Both the position numbers and the translations under genes were made by a program. DNA of 64,000 nt from Phycisphaerae bacterium (lineage in GTDB: Bacteria > Planctomycetota > Phycisphaerae > Phycisphaerales > UBA1924): NCBI GenBank assembly GCA_030432255.1, contig JAUIHS010000008.1, positions 62,001 to 126,000 on the forward strand, written 5' to 3'. A model generated the notes under the pieces. The model was not told the origin of the DNA, did not search any database, and saw only the letters and a list, made by a program, of their open reading frames with translations. How positions within the stretch are numbered: the first letter of the stretch is position 1; each line of letters starts with the position of its first letter. This document shows positions 1 to 7,683 of the stretch, piece after piece.

Positions 1-2738
1 ATGGAGTTGATGAGTGTCAGTATGCCGTCCGCGGCCACGACCACGATGCCTCCATCGGCGCCGTTGGTGGTGTTGTTGGAAGCGGTGATGCGCTCGCCTT
101 CAAGCTCGCCCCCGGAGATTCCCGCGGCGGCGGCGGTGGGTGCTTCGTTTCCGGAGAAGAAGAGCATGGCGACCTTGACATCGCCATCGAGACCGACGAG
201 CAGGGCACCGCCCGCCATGGCGGCTTCGTTTCCGAAGAAGGCGGTTTCCGCGATGTCGAGGTCGAGTGTATCGACGTGGAGGGCGCCGCCGCTCAGGCCG
301 ATGTTCTGTTCAAAGGAGCATTCCCGGATCTCGGAGTCAGCGGATTCACCCGTCAGACGGATCGCACCGCCGAGACCGGTGGTGTTGTTGTTGCTGAGTG
401 TGCTCTGTTCGATGAAGAGGAGACTGGTGAGTGCGTTGATCGCGCCACCGTCGCCGATGGCCTGGTTGTCCTTGAGGACGCAGTCGCTGATCTGCAAGGT
501 GCAGCCTTCGGCATCAATGGCGCCTCCGGTGGTGCCGGCGGAGTTGCGCGAGAGGGAGGCGCCGTTGATGGAGACGCCAGCGTCCCGAGCGTAGATGGCG
601 CCTCCGGCGTTGGTGGCGACGCAGTCATCGATCGAGGTGTTGATGAGGCCGATGTTGCCGCTGATCGCCGCCACGGCGCCGCCGTCTGGGGCGGTGGCCG
701 GTTGGATGATGCAGTCTTCGAGCAGAAGTGTGGAACCGTTGGCGGCGCGGGCGACGGCACCGCGTCCGATGACCCGGTTGTTGCCGCGAAGCGTGAACCC
801 CTTGATGGTGACAACGGGTTCGCCCTCGTCACAGTTGATGGCTCGTCCGAGTCCATCGGCGTTGATGATGGTTGTGGCGGGTCCATCGGTGGCGATGATG
901 GCGACGGGGTCGCCCACGGTCTCGAGTTGCTCGGGGTATGAGCCGGGTCCGGCGAGGATCACGGATTCGCAGGGGCCGGCGGAGTTGATGAGTGACTGGA
1001 GTGTCGGTGCGACTCCGGCGGTGGCGACGAGATGCATGGTCTCGGTGGCGCCCATGTTGACGCGCGCGGTCGTGTCGCCGTCGATGTCTGTGATGCGCGG
1101 GCATCCGAAGACATCCTCGGTGAGGTCGACGGGGACGAGAGCGTTGTCACCGGCGTCGGTGCAGGGTGAGCCGGGCATGAGTCGGACATCGAAGAGCGTC
1201 TGTCCGAGTCCGCTTCCGAGATCGCTGACGAAAAGGGGGTCGGCGTCGATGTTGCCGACGCCTTCCCAGCCGCCTTCAACGCACGAGCGCTCGACGATGG
1301 GGTCATCGAAGTGATCGATCTGTGAGCGGTCGTCGAAGCCTTCATCGGTGCGATTGCCCCAGACGATGGAGTTGCGGATGTACGAGATGTCGGCGGGCTC
1401 GATGCCGGCGGCGACGCCGGTTGTGTAGTTCGCGATGATGGAGCAGTTGACGGCTTCGAGGTAGTCTTCGAAGACGCAGTTGATGCCGCCTCCCTGGTTG
1501 CCGACGATGATGCAGCCATGCACGTACGTGACGTCCGCGGCGTCGATCCCGATGCCGTCATTGCCTTGGATGATGCAGTTGCGCACGGTCAGCGCGTCGC
1601 CGGGATCGCTGCCGAACGTGTTAATGCCTTCGTCGCCGCAGAACTCGATGCGACACCTCTCGATGGTGGCACTGCTGGAGACTGAGATGCCATCATTCCC
1701 GCAGTTGCGGATCACGCAGTCGGTGATGGTCGAGTTGAGACCGACATCGATCCCGGTGAATGAGCAGCCGGAGACCTCGCAGTTGCTGATCGTGGCGGTT
1801 CCGCCGATGTCGATGGCGCCTCCGTTGTTGATGAAAGTCGAGTTCGTGATGGTGCCGGAGTTGGCCCTGACTCCGTCGCTGCCGTTGTCGATGAACGTGC
1901 AATCGGTCACCTCGACACTGTTCGTGAAGAGTCCGATGCCATCGAGGCGGTTGCCGTTGAACTCGCATCCGGTGAAGCTGAATCCGCCGTCGACACCGTA
2001 GCCGTCGTTGAAGGAGACGATGCAGTCCGTGAAGTCGGCGTCATCCGGGGCGTTGCGAACGCCTTCTCCGTCATTCAAGGTGATCAGGCAGCCGTCGAAG
2101 CCGGCCGTCGTGCCGGTGGATGTGAAGAAGATCCCATCGCTGCCGTTGCTCGCCACGGAGCCACCCGAGATGGTGAGGCTGCTGTCCTCACGGATGTACA
2201 TGCCGAAGTTGGTGTTGTTGTCCACATCGGTGTCGTTGAGGACGACCTGCGACAGTCCTTCGTCCGAAATACCGTTGGTGCTGTTCAGAAACACGCGGCA
2301 GTCGGTGAGGCTCAGGTCCGCATCATCGATGTGGATGCCGTTGCTCTGCGAGAAGCTGACGACGCAGTCGGTCATGCTGAGCCGGGCGGTCGCGACTTCG
2401 ATCGTCGCCAGCGTGGAACTGCCGCCCTCGAAGTCGATGCCTTCGACGATGAGCAGTTCGGCTCCGGTCCCGGTCACCGTCAGGGCGGATCCCGTGTTGG
2501 CGGCATCGATCACGACCTTGCCGACATCCGCCATCAGCGTGATATTGAGGTTCGTGACGACCACCTGCTCGGTATAGGTGTCCGCCTGGATGATGACGAC
2601 ATCCCCGTCCGACGACGCATCGACGGCCGCCTGGATGGTGGCGAACTGCGACGGCACGAGTCGGTCGACCGCGGATGCAGATGCGCAGAACAGAACCAGC
2701 CCGGCACACACCGGCACAGCACGAAAGAATTGCGGCAT
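1..2738 (-). CDS. Secreted right-handed parallel beta-helix protein, 5' part (runs off left edge)
   Basis: The reading frame is open from the ATG at 2738 to the window edge, so at least 912 residues are present and the C-terminus is missing. GGAGGAGA lies just upstream of the start. The N-terminus (MPQFFRAVPVCAGLVLFCASASA) is a clear signal peptide, followed at once by a 'VPSQFATIQAAVDASSDGDVV' type opening, which is typical of pectate-lyase-like beta-helix proteins. The rest is repeated short turns such as ISNCEVSGCSFTGID and ITDCVIRNCGNDGIS. The later part (from about residue 620) is rich in GGAI/GGGA turns. I infer an exported surface or extracellular protein. No catalytic residues could be identified. 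Its relatives in this window end in dockerin tails, so one probably lies beyond the edge. Confidence 0.88.
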   Translation of the reverse strand, partial: MPQFFRAVPVCAGLVLFCASASAVDRLVPSQFATIQAAVDASSDGDVVIIQADTYTEQVVVTNLNITLMADVGKVVIDAANTGSALTVTGTGAELLIVEGIDFEGGSSTLATIEVATARLSMTDCVVSFSQSNGIHIDDADLSLTDCRVFLNSTNGISDEGLSQVVLNDTDVDNNTNFGMYIREDSSLTISGGSVASNGSDGIFFTSTGTTAGFDGCLITLNDGEGVRNAPDDADFTDCIVSFNDGYGVDGGFSFTGCEFNGNRLDGIGLFTNSVEVTDCTFIDNGSDGVRANSGTITNSTFINNGGAIDIGGTATISNCEVSGCSFTGIDVGLNSTITDCVIRNCGNDGISVSSSATIERCRIEFCGDEGINTFGSDPGDALTVRNCIIQGNDGIGIDAADVTYVHGCIIVGNQGGGINCVFEDYLEAVNCSIIANYTTGVAAGIEPADISYIRNSIVWGNRTDEGFDDRSQIDHFDDPIVERSCVEGGWEGVGNIDADPLFVSDLGSGLGQTLFDVRLMPGSPCTDAGDNALVPVDLTEDVFGCPRITDIDGDTTARVNMGATETMHLVATAGVAPTLQSLINSAGPCESVILAGPGSYPEQLETVGDPVAIIATDGPATTIINADGLGRAINCDEGEPVVTIKGFTLRGNNRVIGRGAVARAANGSTLLLEDCIIQPATAPDGGAVAAISGNIGLINTSIDDCVATNAGGAIYARDAGVSINGASLSRNSAGTTGGAIDAEGCTLQISDCVLKDNQAIGDGGAINALTSLLFIEQSTLSNNNTTGLGGAIRLTGESADSEIRECSFEQNIGLSGGALHVDTLDLDIAETAFFGNEAAMAGGALLVGLDGDVKVAMLFFSGNEAPTAAAAGISGGELEGERITASNNTTNGADGGIVVVAADGILTLINS

Positions 2739-2871
2739 GGGAATGATCTCCTCCGAAAGACATGGTGGCAGAAGATCAAGTGAAAGGCAATGATCGTGGT
2801 GGGGTTCGGGGCTCAGACGCGCGCCACAGGGAGCGATAACACACGGAGCATTCGATGTGACTTGATCGTGG

Positions 2872-3186
2872 TCAGGCTGGTCGTCTGAGACGCTGCGGTT
2901 TTCCGGACACCTCGATCTCGCCCCGCGCCTCGAGATCCTGCTTGACAGCGATGACGTACCACGTCACGCCCTTGCCGGCGGGGAACAGAGGCTCGGGAAG
3001 TCGGGGCGTGATCGCTCGGGCCACGCCGCGGAGTGGCACGCCTTCGTGGTTCTCGGCGTCATCGATGTGCGCGAGGAGAGCGTTGCGGATGGCGTCGTAC
3101 TTGTAACGGAGGATATTGACACCCTGCTTGCCTTGGGGGTGCAGGGTCATGATCCGTTCATCGGTGGTTGAGGGCGGGTGGGTCAT
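2872..3186 (-). CDS. Small protein resembling the DUF6958 family
   Basis: 104 residues. The opening 'TLHPQGKQGVNILRYKYDAIRNALL' region and the later 'GVTWYVIAVKQDLEARGEIE' look like the DUF6958-type proteins that often accompany SRPBCC genes; this match is from memory and not verified. The central part looks like a small winged-helix fold, possibly nucleic-acid binding. Its ATG overlaps the stop of the SRPBCC gene by four bases (ATGA), so it is translationally coupled as the third gene of an ArsR/SRPBCC/DUF6958 operon. Its function is unknown. Confidence 0.7.
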   Translation of the reverse strand: MTHPPSTTDERIMTLHPQGKQGVNILRYKYDAIRNALLAHIDDAENHEGVPLRGVARAITPRLPEPLFPAGKGVTWYVIAVKQDLEARGEIEVSGKPQRLRRPA

Positions 3187-3692
3187 CCATGCTTCCTTTC
3201 AAAGAGTGCGATGATGCGGACCAGCAGTCTCTGTGATGGCTTCATGCAAGCCGGGCCATCGTGCCTGGAACGACGGATGCCAGCCATCTCGTCGAGGAGC
3301 GCCGGGAGTCGCTTGCCGTACATCGTGCCGCAGCCGATCTTCAGCATCCGTCCGATGAGCCACGCCTTCGCCCCGCGGAAGCCGGTCTGCGACATGACGA
3401 GTCGTGTTCCGCCGCTTTCGTGGGTCGAGAGTTGCAGTGTGACGACGGTGTCGATGGGGCCGCCCTTCCATGTGAAGGCGAGCAGCGTTGGTTCTTCCAT
3501 CCGGTTGACGGTGCAGTGCACGATGCCGTCAAACCCGGGGCCGGGATCGGTGCGGAAGGTGAACTCGTGACCGATGACGGGTTGGAAGTCGTTGGGCATG
3601 AGCCAGCGACCGAGCAGTTCCGGATCGGTGAGAGCCTTCCAGACGCGCTCCTGGGGATGGGGATAGATGCGCTCGATGGTGAAGCCGCTCAT
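3183..3692 (-). CDS. SRPBCC (AHSA1/START-like) domain protein
   Basis: 169 residues. The opening 'FTIERIYPHPQERVWKALTDPELLGRWL' pattern is the signature of the AHSA1 branch of the SRPBCC superfamily, a helix-grip fold with a hydrophobic ligand cavity. The middle 'GGTRLVMSQTGF' strand fits too. Proteins of this type next to ArsR regulators are common and mostly uncharacterised; the ligand is unknown. The start ATG overlaps the ArsR stop by four bases and its own stop overlaps the next gene, so the three genes form one tightly coupled operon. The last 35 residues are less conserved and basic. Confidence 0.88.
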   Translation of the reverse strand: MSGFTIERIYPHPQERVWKALTDPELLGRWLMPNDFQPVIGHEFTFRTDPGPGFDGIVHCTVNRMEEPTLLAFTWKGGPIDTVVTLQLSTHESGGTRLVMSQTGFRGAKAWLIGRMLKIGCGTMYGKRLPALLDEMAGIRRSRHDGPACMKPSQRLLVRIIALFERKHG

Positions 3693-4024
3693 GCGTCGCC
3701 CTCTTCCGCCGCGATGGCATCGAGTGTGCTGCCGAGTGCATCGAGTTTGTGATTCCAGAACGCGTGGAGTTGGAGGAGGTAGCTGGCGGCGTTGTGGAGG
3801 ATGTCGCCGCGAAGGCGGTATTGATGTGTGCGTCCGATGCGGTCGTAGTCGACGAGTCCGGCGTTGCGGAGGATGCGGAGGTGTTTTGAGAGTGCGGGTT
3901 GTGAGAAGGTGAAGGCTTCCTGGAGTTGCGAGACGGTGCGCGGGCCGTCCGTGAGGAGTTCGATGATGCGTCGCCGGGAGTAGTCACCGAGTGCATCGAG
4001 AGGCGTGGTCGGTGTCGCGGTCAT
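3689..4024 (-). CDS. ArsR/SmtB-family winged-helix repressor
   Basis: 111 residues. The order 'LGDYSRRRIIELLTDGPRTVSQLQEAF' then 'SQPALSKHLRILRNAGLVDYDRIGRTHQYRL' is a textbook ArsR winged helix, with the recognition helix at about residues 43-57 and the wing at about 60-72. No ELCVCDL metal-binding motif is present, so metal sensing is unlikely. It heads the operon with the SRPBCC and DUF6958-like genes and very probably represses its own promoter, where a perfect inverted repeat lies at 4034-4049. The ATG lies only seven bases from the likely -10 box, which suggests a leaderless mRNA. Confidence 0.93.
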   Translation of the reverse strand: MTATPTTPLDALGDYSRRRIIELLTDGPRTVSQLQEAFTFSQPALSKHLRILRNAGLVDYDRIGRTHQYRLRGDILHNAASYLLQLHAFWNHKLDALGSTLDAIAAEEGDA

Positions 4025-4030
4025 GGAGGA

Positions 4031-4059
4031 AATATAACTGAATAGTTATGCATTTGCAA
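4031..4059 (-). promoter_or_regulatory. Sigma70-type promoter with embedded ArsR operator
   Basis: On the minus strand TTGCAA (4059-4054), a 17-nt spacer and TATATT (4036-4031) match sigma70 -35 and -10 boxes. The perfect inverted repeat ATAACT-ATTC-AGTTAT (4034-4049) fills the spacer and overlaps the -10, the place expected for an autorepressor site. Transcription should begin at or next to the ATG at 4024, and no Shine-Dalgarno sequence precedes it. Confidence 0.7.
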
Positions 4060-4145
4060 CCTCGAATTCTGCCGTTCTTCGGGTCTTGAGTCTGGAGAGC
4101 AGTGCCCGCCCGGATGTCAGTCAGGAGCTGAGCCCAGAGGCCCCC

Positions 4146-5441
4146 TTACCCCCAGCGACACACATGCCACGACTTCTTGCCGCGGCGGATCAGCATCAGG
4201 TCGCCGTGCAGGAGGTCTTCGCTGGAGAGGGTGTCGTCGGGGCCCACCTTGCGTTCGTTGACGGTCACGGCGCCGTTGCCGAGGAACTCCCGGCTTTCGC
4301 GTTTGCTCTTCGCCAGTGACGTCTCCACCAGGAATTCCACCAGGGAGAGACCGGAGCCGAGTTCCGCCTTCGCGTGGTTGCTGGACGGCACCTCGGCGAA
4401 GACCTCTTCGAGCGTCGCGCGGTCGAGGCGGCTGACCTCGCCGCTGAAGAGCGCCTTGCCTGCTGCCTCCGCAGTCTCCGCGGCGTCCGCGCCGTGCACG
4501 AGCATCGTCGCCGCCCGCGCCAGTTCGCGATGCGCCTCGCGCCGATGTGGTTCGGACTCGTGGATCGATTCCAGTTCAGCGATGCGCTCCTGCGGGAGGA
4601 GCGTGAAGAACTTCAGGAAACGGATGACGTCCGCATCCGCGGCGTTCAGCCAGAACTGGAAGAATGCGTAGGGGCTGGTGCGATCGGCCGTGAGCCAGAC
4701 GGCGCCCGTCTCGGTCTTGCCGAACTTGCCGCCATCGGCCTTGGTCACGAGTGGGTTGGTGACGACCCAGGACTCGTTCCGGCTTTCCGGTTCAAGGCGA
4801 CGGATGAGATCCATGCCGCTGACCATGTTGCCCCACTGGTCCGAGCCGCCAAGTTGGATCGTCACATCATGGTGTCGGCGCAGCCACATGAAGTCGTAGG
4901 CCTGGAGAATGACGTAGCAGAACTCCGTGAAGCTGATGCCCTGCTCGCGATTCGTCAGCCGCTCGCGCACGGACTCCTTCTGGATCATCTGGTTGACCGA
5001 GAAGTGCTTGCCCACATCGCGAAGCACTTCGATGAACTTCAGATCGCCCAGCCACTCGTAGTTGTTGACGATCATCGCGGCGTTCGGGCCGTCGAAGTCG
5101 AGGATGCTCTCGAAGATGGGGCGCTGTGCATCGACGTTGCCCTGCACTTCCTCAACGGTGCGGAGATCGCGTTCCTTCTCCTTGCCGGAGGGGTCACCGA
5201 TGAGGCCGGTTCCGCCGCCCATGACCACGACCGGGCGGTGTCCCGCCTCCTGGAAGCGTCGCAGCATCATGATGGGAACGAGGTTCCCGATCGTCAGGGA
5301 GTCGGCGGTGGGATCGAAGCCGGCGTAGGCACGTCGCGTGCCGGAGGCGAGGTGGTCGCGCACGCCGGGTTCGTCGGAAGCCTGGTAGAAGAGGCCGCGC
5401 CATTGCAGCTCGTCGATGAAGTTGATTCGGGTCGTTGGCAT
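4146..5441 (-). CDS. tyrS: Tyrosine--tRNA ligase
   Basis: 431 residues, the usual length for bacterial TyrRS. It charges tRNA-Tyr in the cytoplasm. The class I Rossmann core shows 'YAGFDPTADSL', 'GGGTGLIGDPSGKEKER' and 'GGSDQWGNM'. The KMSKS-type loop is KFGKT (residues 239-243), as in E. coli. A C-terminal S4 RNA-binding domain follows (about 365-431). The HIGH motif is unusual: it reads TIGN (residues 50-53) in place of HIGH. The start at 5441 was chosen because 'MPTTRINFIDELQWRGL' aligns with the family N-terminus; the upstream open frame overlaps the CBS gene on the other strand. Confidence 0.96.
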   Translation of the reverse strand: MPTTRINFIDELQWRGLFYQASDEPGVRDHLASGTRRAYAGFDPTADSLTIGNLVPIMMLRRFQEAGHRPVVVMGGGTGLIGDPSGKEKERDLRTVEEVQGNVDAQRPIFESILDFDGPNAAMIVNNYEWLGDLKFIEVLRDVGKHFSVNQMIQKESVRERLTNREQGISFTEFCYVILQAYDFMWLRRHHDVTIQLGGSDQWGNMVSGMDLIRRLEPESRNESWVVTNPLVTKADGGKFGKTETGAVWLTADRTSPYAFFQFWLNAADADVIRFLKFFTLLPQERIAELESIHESEPHRREAHRELARAATMLVHGADAAETAEAAGKALFSGEVSRLDRATLEEVFAEVPSSNHAKAELGSGLSLVEFLVETSLAKSKRESREFLGNGAVTVNERKVGPDDTLSSEDLLHGDLMLIRRGKKSWHVCRWG

Positions 5442-5636
5442 GGTCGGAGAAGGATATCGGAATCGCCGCGAGAGGGAAGCGGGGGCGTGATTCGCCCGAT
5501 CGGGGTGGATTCTTCGTGCTTTTGAGCCATGCGGCCGGGAGAATGGTGCGTTGGGCGAGTTTCGGCCGCCCGGGAGCAGAGAGAGCGGTCCAGAGTTCGA
5601 GAGCCGTCGCGACGACGGCCGGAAAGGAGATCGCCG

Positions 5637-6071
5637 ATGGCTACAGTCAGTTCCGTGATCCGAGGCCGGGATGGTGGCATCATGACCATTCACCCGGATG
5701 CCACCGCTCAGTCCGCCGCAATGCTGATGAACGCGGCCCACGTCGGCTCGCTCGTGGTCACGGACCACGACGGGAAACTGGTGGGCATCTTCACCGAGCG
5801 TGACCTGTTGAAGCGGGTGGTTGCCCGCGATCTGCTGCCTCACGAGGTGCAGGTGGGTGACGTGATGACGGGTGAAGTCTGGACATGCACGCTGGAGACT
5901 CCGCTCGACGAAGTCCGCGTTCTCATGCGCGAGCACCACATCCGTCATGTGCCCGTGATGGATGACGACCGCCTCGTCGGGATGGTCTCGATTGGCGACC
6001 TCAATGCTGCCCAGGTGGAACAGTTGTCGGCAACCATTACGTATCTCGAGCAGTTCATGACGAAGATGTAG
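5637..6071 (+). CDS. CBS-pair domain protein
   Basis: 144 residues made almost entirely of two CBS repeats (about 8-62 and 76-130). Motifs 'GSLVVTDHDGKLVGIFTERDLLKRVV' and 'IRHVPVMDDDRLVGMVSIGDL' are characteristic, with the T/S-x-x-D ligand-contacting positions present. CBS pairs usually bind adenine nucleotides and act as energy or redox sensors. This stand-alone form has no effector domain. The start at 5637 follows AAAGGAGA at good spacing. It is divergent from tyrS and convergent with the CHAD gene, so its partner is not evident. Confidence 0.92.
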   Translation: MATVSSVIRGRDGGIMTIHPDATAQSAAMLMNAAHVGSLVVTDHDGKLVGIFTERDLLKRVVARDLLPHEVQVGDVMTGEVWTCTLETPLDEVRVLMREHHIRHVPVMDDDRLVGMVSIGDLNAAQVEQLSATITYLEQFMTKM

Positions 6072-6088
6072 GTGGCCGGCACACGGCA

Positions 6089-7141
6089 TCAGCCGTTGTG
6101 CTTCGCTTTGCCTCTCGCTTCACTCGTCGCCCAACCTTCTTCGAGCATTTCGAAGACGTGATGTTCGAGGACGTCGTCGATGGCTGCTGACGCCGCGGCA
6201 CAGGCGTCGTTGTTCTGTTGCTCGAAGCGTTCGATGAGCACCTTGTAGGAGCGCGCGATTGCCGGGTCGTCGATGTCGGTGCCGGCGTCACGCAGACGAA
6301 TCAGCACGTTGCAGACATCGTTCATCGCACCGAGGGCATCGACGAGCGGTATCACCTGGCTCTTCACGGACCGCTGGCGATCACCCGGCATGCTGCCGTA
6401 GAAGATCTCGCACGCGTAACGCAGACGCTTCACCGCGATGCGGACTTCATGCAACTGCGCTTCGGTGCGGGGCGTGACTTCCGACTCGCGGCGGACTTCC
6501 GCTGCCGCGGGTGGAACGACGACTGCCGCGAGATCACGAAGTTCGCGAATCTTCTTCTTCTTCTTCTTCTTCTTCTTCGAGTCGACGCCGATCCTGTCCG
6601 GCTTGTGCAGGGACTTCGCCAGCGCCTTCCGGGCGCGGCGGACGCGCTTGGCCGGGTACTTCTTCGAGACGCGGTGGATGGCCTCCTGCGCTTCGATACG
6701 CTGAAGTTCGAGCGAATCGATCAGATGACGAATCGCCAGCCGTTCATCCTCCGGAGCGTCCACCAGTCGGCGCCGGAAGAGATCGAGGTGCACGTCGCAG
6801 TCACGGGCGCCGCCTGCGGCGCGGCGGATGCGCTTCAGCATCCTGCGCGTCCCGGCGACTTCGGCCGCGTCGTAGCAGCATGCGAAGACGGTCAGGGCGG
6901 CTGCCGCCCGGCGCGTCGAGACGCGCACCTGGTGGACGTATTCGGTGTGGGCTTCCCAGTGGTCCGCCGCGGCGGGCAGCAGAACTTCGAGCGCCCGCAT
7001 GGGCACGCGCACCGCGGCCCGTGCGGCTGCCTTGGGAGACAGATCCGGGGCGAGATCCCTGGCGCGGGTTGCCGGAAGATCCGGCGGCGCGGGCGGCGAA
7101 GCGCCCTCGCCCGTCGGGGCTTGGGATGGCTGTGTACTCAA
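6089..7141 (-). CDS. CHAD domain protein with polylysine run
   Basis: 350 residues. CHAD domains are basic alpha-helical bundles that bind inorganic polyphosphate. The two conserved His-containing helices are visible: 'VHQVRVSTRRAAAALTVF' (about residues 69-86) and 'LHEVRIAVKRLRYACEIFY' (about 232-250). Between the two halves nine consecutive lysines (189-197) are encoded by nine identical AAG codons (CTT x9 at 6551-6577). The start is TTG at 7141 with GAGG seven bases upstream; no in-frame ATG exists before the domain. It is divergent from the CYTH gene only 47 bp away, the usual partner family. Confidence 0.92.
   Translation of the reverse strand: MSTQPSQAPTGEGASPPAPPDLPATRARDLAPDLSPKAAARAAVRVPMRALEVLLPAAADHWEAHTEYVHQVRVSTRRAAAALTVFACCYDAAEVAGTRRMLKRIRRAAGGARDCDVHLDLFRRRLVDAPEDERLAIRHLIDSLELQRIEAQEAIHRVSKKYPAKRVRRARKALAKSLHKPDRIGVDSKKKKKKKKKIRELRDLAAVVVPPAAAEVRRESEVTPRTEAQLHEVRIAVKRLRYACEIFYGSMPGDRQRSVKSQVIPLVDALGAMNDVCNVLIRLRDAGTDIDDPAIARSYKVLIERFEQQNNDACAAASAAIDDVLEHHVFEMLEEGWATSEARGKAKHNG
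6551..6577. repeat. Pure trinucleotide repeat, CTT x9 (AAG on the coding strand)
   Basis: Nine uninterrupted CTT units lie inside the CHAD gene and encode nine lysines. A pure run like this is prone to slippage in units of three, which would change lysine number without a frameshift. Confidence 0.97.
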
Positions 7142-7188
7142 TCAGGTCCTCGTTCCACCAGAGGTCTCACATATCCTACCATCCAGAC

Positions 7189-7668
7189 ATGAATCAATCG
7201 ATGCAGGAAATCGAGCGGAAGTTTCTGGTCGAAGCGCTGCCGGATGATCTCCCCGCCGAGTGCACGCGCGAAATCGAGCAGGGGTACGTCGCCGTGGACG
7301 GCGCTACGGAGGTTCGCGTGCGGCGGATGGACGATCGCTACCTCATGGCGGTCAAGTCCGGTGGCGGCATGGTGAGGACTGAGGTCGAGTTCGAGATCGA
7401 CCTGGCGCGATTCGATGTGCTCTGGGACCTCTGCGAAGGAAGACGGATCTCCAAGAAGCGCATCTCCATCCGGTACGAAGACCACACGATTGAGGTGGAT
7501 GTGTATCGCGGCCCACTGGCCGGGCTTGTCGTCGCGGAAGTGGAGTTCGAATCTGCGGCGGCTGCCAGTGCATTTGAGGGTCCCGCATGGTTCGGGCGCG
7601 ACATCACCGAGGATCTCACGTTCAAAAACTCAGCCCTGTCCCGTCTCAGCGGTCCGCCGCAAGCCTGA
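7189..7668 (+). CDS. CYTH domain protein (triphosphate tunnel metalloenzyme)
   Basis: 159 residues. The N-terminal 'EIERKFLV' contains the ExExK signature. It is followed by 'RVRRMDDRYLMAVKSGGG', 'EVEFEI', 'RISKKRISI' and 'EVDVYRGPLAGLVVAEVEFE', the alternating basic and acidic strands that line the tunnel of this fold. Bacterial members hydrolyse inorganic triphosphate or related compounds in the cytoplasm. The substrate here is not known. The divergent CHAD gene strengthens a polyphosphate link, because CYTH and CHAD domains often co-occur or are fused. The ATG at 7189 gives the family N-terminus; no clear Shine-Dalgarno sequence is present. Confidence 0.92.
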   Translation: MNQSMQEIERKFLVEALPDDLPAECTREIEQGYVAVDGATEVRVRRMDDRYLMAVKSGGGMVRTEVEFEIDLARFDVLWDLCEGRRISKKRISIRYEDHTIEVDVYRGPLAGLVVAEVEFESAAAASAFEGPAWFGRDITEDLTFKNSALSRLSGPPQA

Positions 7669-7683
7669 CGCACGAGATTGATC

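Noticed and set aside
1-2577. Plus-strand open frames of 145-240 residues at the left edge
   Set aside because: They are antisense to the beta-helix gene. The minus frame has a signal peptide, a Shine-Dalgarno sequence and regular beta-helix repeats; the plus frames are Ser/Pro/Arg-rich without motifs.
5442-6089. 216-residue N-terminal extension of tyrS
   Set aside because: The open frame continues upstream but overlaps the CBS gene on the opposite strand and has no TyrRS-related sequence.
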